Position numbers and translations under genes: made by a program
In this document: one piece after another, positions 61,399 to 64,000 of the stretch
Numbering within the stretch: the first letter of the stretch is position 1
Layout: each line of letters begins with the position of its first letter
Notes under the pieces: model-generated
What the model saw: only the letters and a program-made list of their open reading frames with translations
Databases searched by the model: none
Told to the model about the DNA's origin: nothing
From: Paenibacillus macerans
GTDB lineage: Bacteria > Bacillota > Bacilli > Paenibacillales > Paenibacillaceae
Reading direction: 5' to 3'
Assembly: GCF_900454495.1 (NCBI RefSeq)
Contig: NZ_UGSI01000001.1
Span: 1,426,001 to 1,490,000 of the forward strand
Length of the DNA stretch: 64,000 bases

Positions 61399-61492
61399 CG
61401 TTCCACCCGACGGTTAGCCGTACCATCCAACAGGTTGGTCATTCTACTCGACAGGTCAGCCGTTCCACCCGACAGGTTAGCCGTTCATCCGG
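61399..61492 (+). repeat. Short tandem repeat of about 21 bp, four to five units
   Basis: Units CGTTCCACCCGACGGTTAGC (61399-61418), a diverged unit (61419-61440), another (61441-61460), CGTTCCACCCGACAGGTTAG C (61461-61481) and a partial CGTTCATCCGG follow each other with no spacers. Not a CRISPR array. Confidence 0.65.
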
Positions 61493-61564
61493 CGCAAAGT
61501 CGTTCCAGCAGCAGGCTGTTAAGCGTCGATATCCTAGGCTGAGCCCATTATTGCCCGCAAAAAA

Positions 61565-61599
61565 CAAAAATCCCCTGAGGCCAACGGCCCCAAGGGATT
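61565..61599 (-). terminator. Intrinsic terminator of glnA
   Basis: Minus-strand AATCCCtTGgGGCC and GGCCtCAgGGGATT form an interrupted stem followed by five T, just after the glnA stop. Confidence 0.8.
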
Positions 61600-61605
61600 C
61601 CTCAA

Positions 61606-62934
61606 TTAATACAGCGTCATGTACTGATCGCGTTCCCACGGATGTACTTGCGTGCGGAAAATATCCCATTCGATTTCCTTCAACTCGTAGAAATGGGTCA
61701 AGGCGTGATCGCCAAGCGCCTCGGAAATGATTTCGCTGCGGAGCAGCTCGCCAAGCGCTTCCTTCAGATCGGCCGGCAGGCTTGGAATGCCTTCTTCGAC
61801 GCGCTCTTCCTCGGACATCACATAGATATTGCGATCGACCGGTTCCACCAGCGGAAGCTCCTTCTTGATGCCATCCAGGCCCGCTTTGAGCATCACGGCA
61901 AGCGCCAGGTAAGGATTGGCCGCCGGGTCAGGGTTCCGCACCTCGACCCGGGTGCTGAGGCCGCGGGAAGCCGGAATCCGGATCATCGGGCTGCGGTTGC
62001 TGGAAGACCAGGCCACATAACACGGCGCTTCATAACCCGGAACAAGGCGTTTGTATGAGTTGACCGTCGGGTTCGTGATCGCCGCGAACGCGCGGGCGTG
62101 CTTCAGAATGCCGGCCATGTAATGACGGGCTTCCTTGCTCAGGCCAAGCGGATCGCTTTCCTCATAAAACGCGTTCGTATCCCCTCTAAACAGCGATTGG
62201 TGGCAGTGCATCCCCGAGCCGTTGACGCCGAACAGCGGCTTCGGCATAAACGTGGCATGCAGGCCGTGCTGACGCGCGATCGTTTTGACGACCAGTTTGA
62301 ACGTCTGAATCTGGTCGGCCGCTTTGACCGCATCCGCATATTTGAAGTCGATTTCGTGCTGGCCTGGAGCCACTTCATGGTGAGAAGCTTCGATCTCAAA
62401 GCCCATCTCTTCCAGCGTCAGCACGATTTCGCGGCGGCAGTTCTCGCCAAGGTCCGTCGGCGCCAGGTCGAAGTAGCCGCCTTGGTCATTGAGTTCCGTC
62501 GTCGGATTGCCTTTGTCATCGGTTTTGAACAGGAAAAATTCCGGTTCCGGACCAACGTTCATCGAGGTGTAGCCCATTTCCTCCGCTTCCTTCAGCACGC
62601 GCTTCAAAATGGCCCGCGGATCTCCGGCAAACGGCGTGCCATCCGGCATATACACGTCGCAAATCAGGCGGGCAACGCGATCTTCAGTCACCCAAGGGAA
62701 AACCACCCAGGTATCCAGATCCGGGTAGAGGTACATGTCAGATTCTTCGATACGAACGTAACCTTCGATGGAAGAGCCGTCAAACATCATCTTGTTGTCG
62801 AGCGCTTTTTCCAACTGGCTGACCGGAATTTCCACGTTTTTGATCGTACCGAGCAAGTCGGTAAACTGCAGGCGGATAAAACGTACATTTTCCTCTTTGG
62901 CAATGCGCAAAATATCTTCTTTGGTGTAACTCAT
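61606..62934 (-). CDS. glnA: Glutamine synthetase type I
   Basis: The 442-residue enzyme has MMFDGSSIEGYVRI, the metal-binding MNVGPEPEFFLF, VNGSGMHCHQSL, the ATP-binding NPTVNSYKRLVPGYEAP and the RNPDPAANPYLALAVML region, and lacks the adenylylation Tyr segment, as in the GSI-alpha form of Bacillota. It makes glutamine from glutamate and ammonia and, when feedback-inhibited, controls GlnR. It follows glnR by 24 bp and shares its promoter. Confidence 0.98.
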   Translation of the reverse strand: MSYTKEDILRIAKEENVRFIRLQFTDLLGTIKNVEIPVSQLEKALDNKMMFDGSSIEGYVRIEESDMYLYPDLDTWVVFPWVTEDRVARLICDVYMPDGTPFAGDPRAILKRVLKEAEEMGYTSMNVGPEPEFFLFKTDDKGNPTTELNDQGGYFDLAPTDLGENCRREIVLTLEEMGFEIEASHHEVAPGQHEIDFKYADAVKAADQIQTFKLVVKTIARQHGLHATFMPKPLFGVNGSGMHCHQSLFRGDTNAFYEESDPLGLSKEARHYMAGILKHARAFAAITNPTVNSYKRLVPGYEAPCYVAWSSSNRSPMIRIPASRGLSTRVEVRNPDPAANPYLALAVMLKAGLDGIKKELPLVEPVDRNIYVMSEEERVEEGIPSLPADLKEALGELLRSEIISEALGDHALTHFYELKEIEWDIFRTQVHPWERDQYMTLY

Positions 62935-62958
62935 GAATTACCTCTCCCAACATTTAGA

Positions 62959-63369
62959 TTATTTTTTGAAAAAGCGGGACAGCTCGCCTTGGATCAGGGA
63001 AACCTGATTCGGCTTGCTCCCGGTGACCAACTGCTGCTTCAGCATGCGGTAAAGCTGAGAATCGGTCATTTCTTTCCGCTTCTCTTCCGTGTCCTTCGTG
63101 ATCACCGTCGCCTCCTGGGATTCACGTGACATCGGATTCATCACCTGCTTGATGCCGGCGATATTAACGCCTTTATCAATGAGACCTTTAATCTCCAGCA
63201 GCCGCTCGACATCATTAAAAGAGAACATACGCTGGTTTCCCGAAGTGCGCGCAGGCACAATCAACTCATGCTGTTCATAATATCTGATTTGTCTTGCCGT
63301 CAAATCCGTGAGCTTCATTACGATACCGATAGGAAATAAGGCCATATTTCTGCGAATTTCGTCACTCAT
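62959..63369 (-). CDS. glnR: MerR-family nitrogen repressor GlnR
   Basis: The 136-residue protein has a MerR winged helix (LTDLTARQIRYYEQHELIVP, NQRMFSFNDVERLLEIKGLI) and the C-terminal tail of GlnR (DSQLYRMLKQQL, QGELSRFFKK) through which glutamine synthetase acts on it. It represses glnRA in nitrogen-rich conditions. ATG 63369 has GGAAGG 10 bp ahead; a 14-residue longer frame crosses the promoter. Confidence 0.95.
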   Translation of the reverse strand: MSDEIRRNMALFPIGIVMKLTDLTARQIRYYEQHELIVPARTSGNQRMFSFNDVERLLEIKGLIDKGVNIAGIKQVMNPMSRESQEATVITKDTEEKRKEMTDSQLYRMLKQQLVTGSKPNQVSLIQGELSRFFKK

Positions 63370-63406
63370 CGCTCTCAACCTTCCAGTTATATAATCTCTT
63401 GACCTT

Positions 63407-63458
63407 ATCATATGTGAGTTATCCTAACATGTCAATAGATATGTTAGGATAACTCACA
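63407..63458 (-). promoter_or_regulatory. glnRA promoter with two GlnR boxes in inverted array
   Basis: Minus-strand TTGACA (63430-63435) and TATGAT (63407-63412) are 17 bp apart. Two perfect TGTNA-N7-TNACA boxes are present: 63413-63429, filling the spacer exactly, and 63442-63458, just upstream of the -35. They are reverse complements of each other across an 18-bp dyad. Confidence 0.9.
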
Positions 63459-64000
63459 ACAAGTTGCGGTCTTTCATCGTCTGGAGGGCGGTAAGCAACC
63501 CGAATTTCACGTGAGAATAAGTTAATCCGCCCTGCATGTATGCGATATAAGGGGCGCGTATCGGCGCGTCGGCGGACAATTCCAGGCTTCCTCCCTGAAT
63601 GAAGGTGCCGGCGGCCATAATCACGGGATGCTCGTAGCCCGGCATATCCCAAGGCTCCGGCACGACATGACCGTCCACCGCGGCCGCCTTTTGAATGCCT
63701 TGCACGAAAGCGATCAATTGCTCCGGACCGCTGAAGGAAATCGCCTGGATCAAATCCGTCCGCCGCTCGTTCCACCCCGGCCGGCTTTCGAAGCCGGCCC
63801 GCTCGAATACCGCCGCCGCCAGGACGCTGCCTTTGACCGCTTGTCCCACGATGGTCGGCGCCAGGAACAGCCCCTGGTATATGCCGCGGGTCGTCCCCAG
63901 CATCGCCCCGACTTCCCCGCCGATTCCCGGCGCCGTCAGACGATAGGATGCGAGCTTCACGAGGTCTTCGCGCCCGCAGATATATCCCCCGGTTTCAGCC
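63454..64000 (-). CDS. YnbB-like PLP enzyme (methionine gamma-lyase family), 3' part
   Basis: The frame enters from the right window edge (GGYICGREDLVKLASYRLTA) and runs to a stop at 63454. LTAPGIGGEVGAMLGTTRGI, QGLFLAPTIVGQAVKGS and the C-terminal GGLTYSHVKFGLLTALQ are those of the YnbB/'aluminium resistance' branch of Cys/Met-metabolism PLP enzymes; the PLP Lys lies beyond the edge. ynbB directly precedes glnR in Bacillus subtilis, so gene order is conserved. The upstream GlnR box touches its stop codon. Confidence 0.88.
   Translation of the reverse strand, partial: AETGGYICGREDLVKLASYRLTAPGIGGEVGAMLGTTRGIYQGLFLAPTIVGQAVKGSVLAAAVFERAGFESRPGWNERRTDLIQAISFSGPEQLIAFVQGIQKAAAVDGHVVPEPWDMPGYEHPVIMAAGTFIQGGSLELSADAPIRAPYIAYMQGGLTYSHVKFGLLTALQTMKDRNLL

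Noticed and set aside
61399..61492. CRISPR array
   Set aside because: Units are about 21 bp, diverged and have no spacers; there are no cas genes.

Overview
The window looks like a chromosomal segment of a low-GC-phylum Gram-positive, most likely a Paenibacillus or close relative (Paenibacillaceae). The signs are a glnR-glnA pair with GlnR boxes, a divergent lexA/yneA pair with Bacillus-type LexA boxes, DUF896 and UPF0126 genes, strong AGGAGG ribosome-binding sites, frequent TTG starts and moderately high GC. No rRNA, tRNA, CRISPR array, prophage or transposase gene was seen.

Layout. 1-4.6 kb (minus strand): a PhnC-like ABC ATPase, an FG-GAP lipoprotein, an OmpR-type regulator, a sensor kinase and the start of a GNAT gene form one co-directional group. 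4.9-6.6 kb: an ArsR-like regulator and a HAD phosphatase. 6.9-10.7 kb: a four-gene extracellular polysaccharide O-acylation cluster (SGNH lipoprotein, MBOAT, DHHW protein, DUF4358 lipoprotein). 10.8-14 kb: a second two-component system behind a frameshifted AraC gene. 14-21.5 kb: topB, gltD, folA-thyA and a membrane-anchored NPP-type phosphodiesterase. 21.6-26.7 kb: a secreted Lys/Ala-rich coiled-coil protein behind an attenuator-like leader, then a sulfur-handling pair (ArsR regulator plus a CoA-disulfide reductase/rhodanese/TusA/DsrE fusion) and a methyltransferase. 27.1-31.9 kb: the complete pdhABC-lpdA operon. 32-37.1 kb: an esterase, a TRIC-like channel, thiN, an NlpC/P60 hydrolase, a response regulator with a degenerate receiver, and a MoeB/ThiF enzyme.

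37.2-47.9 kb is the most unusual region: a ten-gene, tightly coupled, minus-strand Tad-like (Flp pilus-like) locus. It begins with a Hanks-type kinase fused to a ParA/MinD-like domain and continues with a CpaB-like SAF protein, two further degenerate ParA-like proteins, a TadA/CpaF-type ATPase carrying an N-terminal membrane anchor, a TadB-TadC-like fused platform protein and four single-pass pilin-like proteins. The operon has a good sigma-A promoter and a leader that folds into a nested hairpin followed by a U tract. No prepilin peptidase is encoded nearby.

47.9-64 kb: a fusion of a cyclic-phosphate-processing receiver-like domain with a THUMP/FtsJ-type RNA methyltransferase, DNA repair genes (nfo, an Fpg/Nei glycosylase), rnz, metH, small membrane and lipoprotein genes, the yneA-lexA SOS region, glnA-glnR and the C-terminal part of a YnbB-like PLP enzyme.

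Two families of intergenic repeats are visible. One is a 165-204 bp element with 12-bp terminal inverted repeats (49341-49505 and 59767-59970; the second copy splits the lexA/yneA SOS control region). The other is a diffuse A/T-rich family at four loci (about 6.7, 16.5, 26.9 and 61.2 kb).
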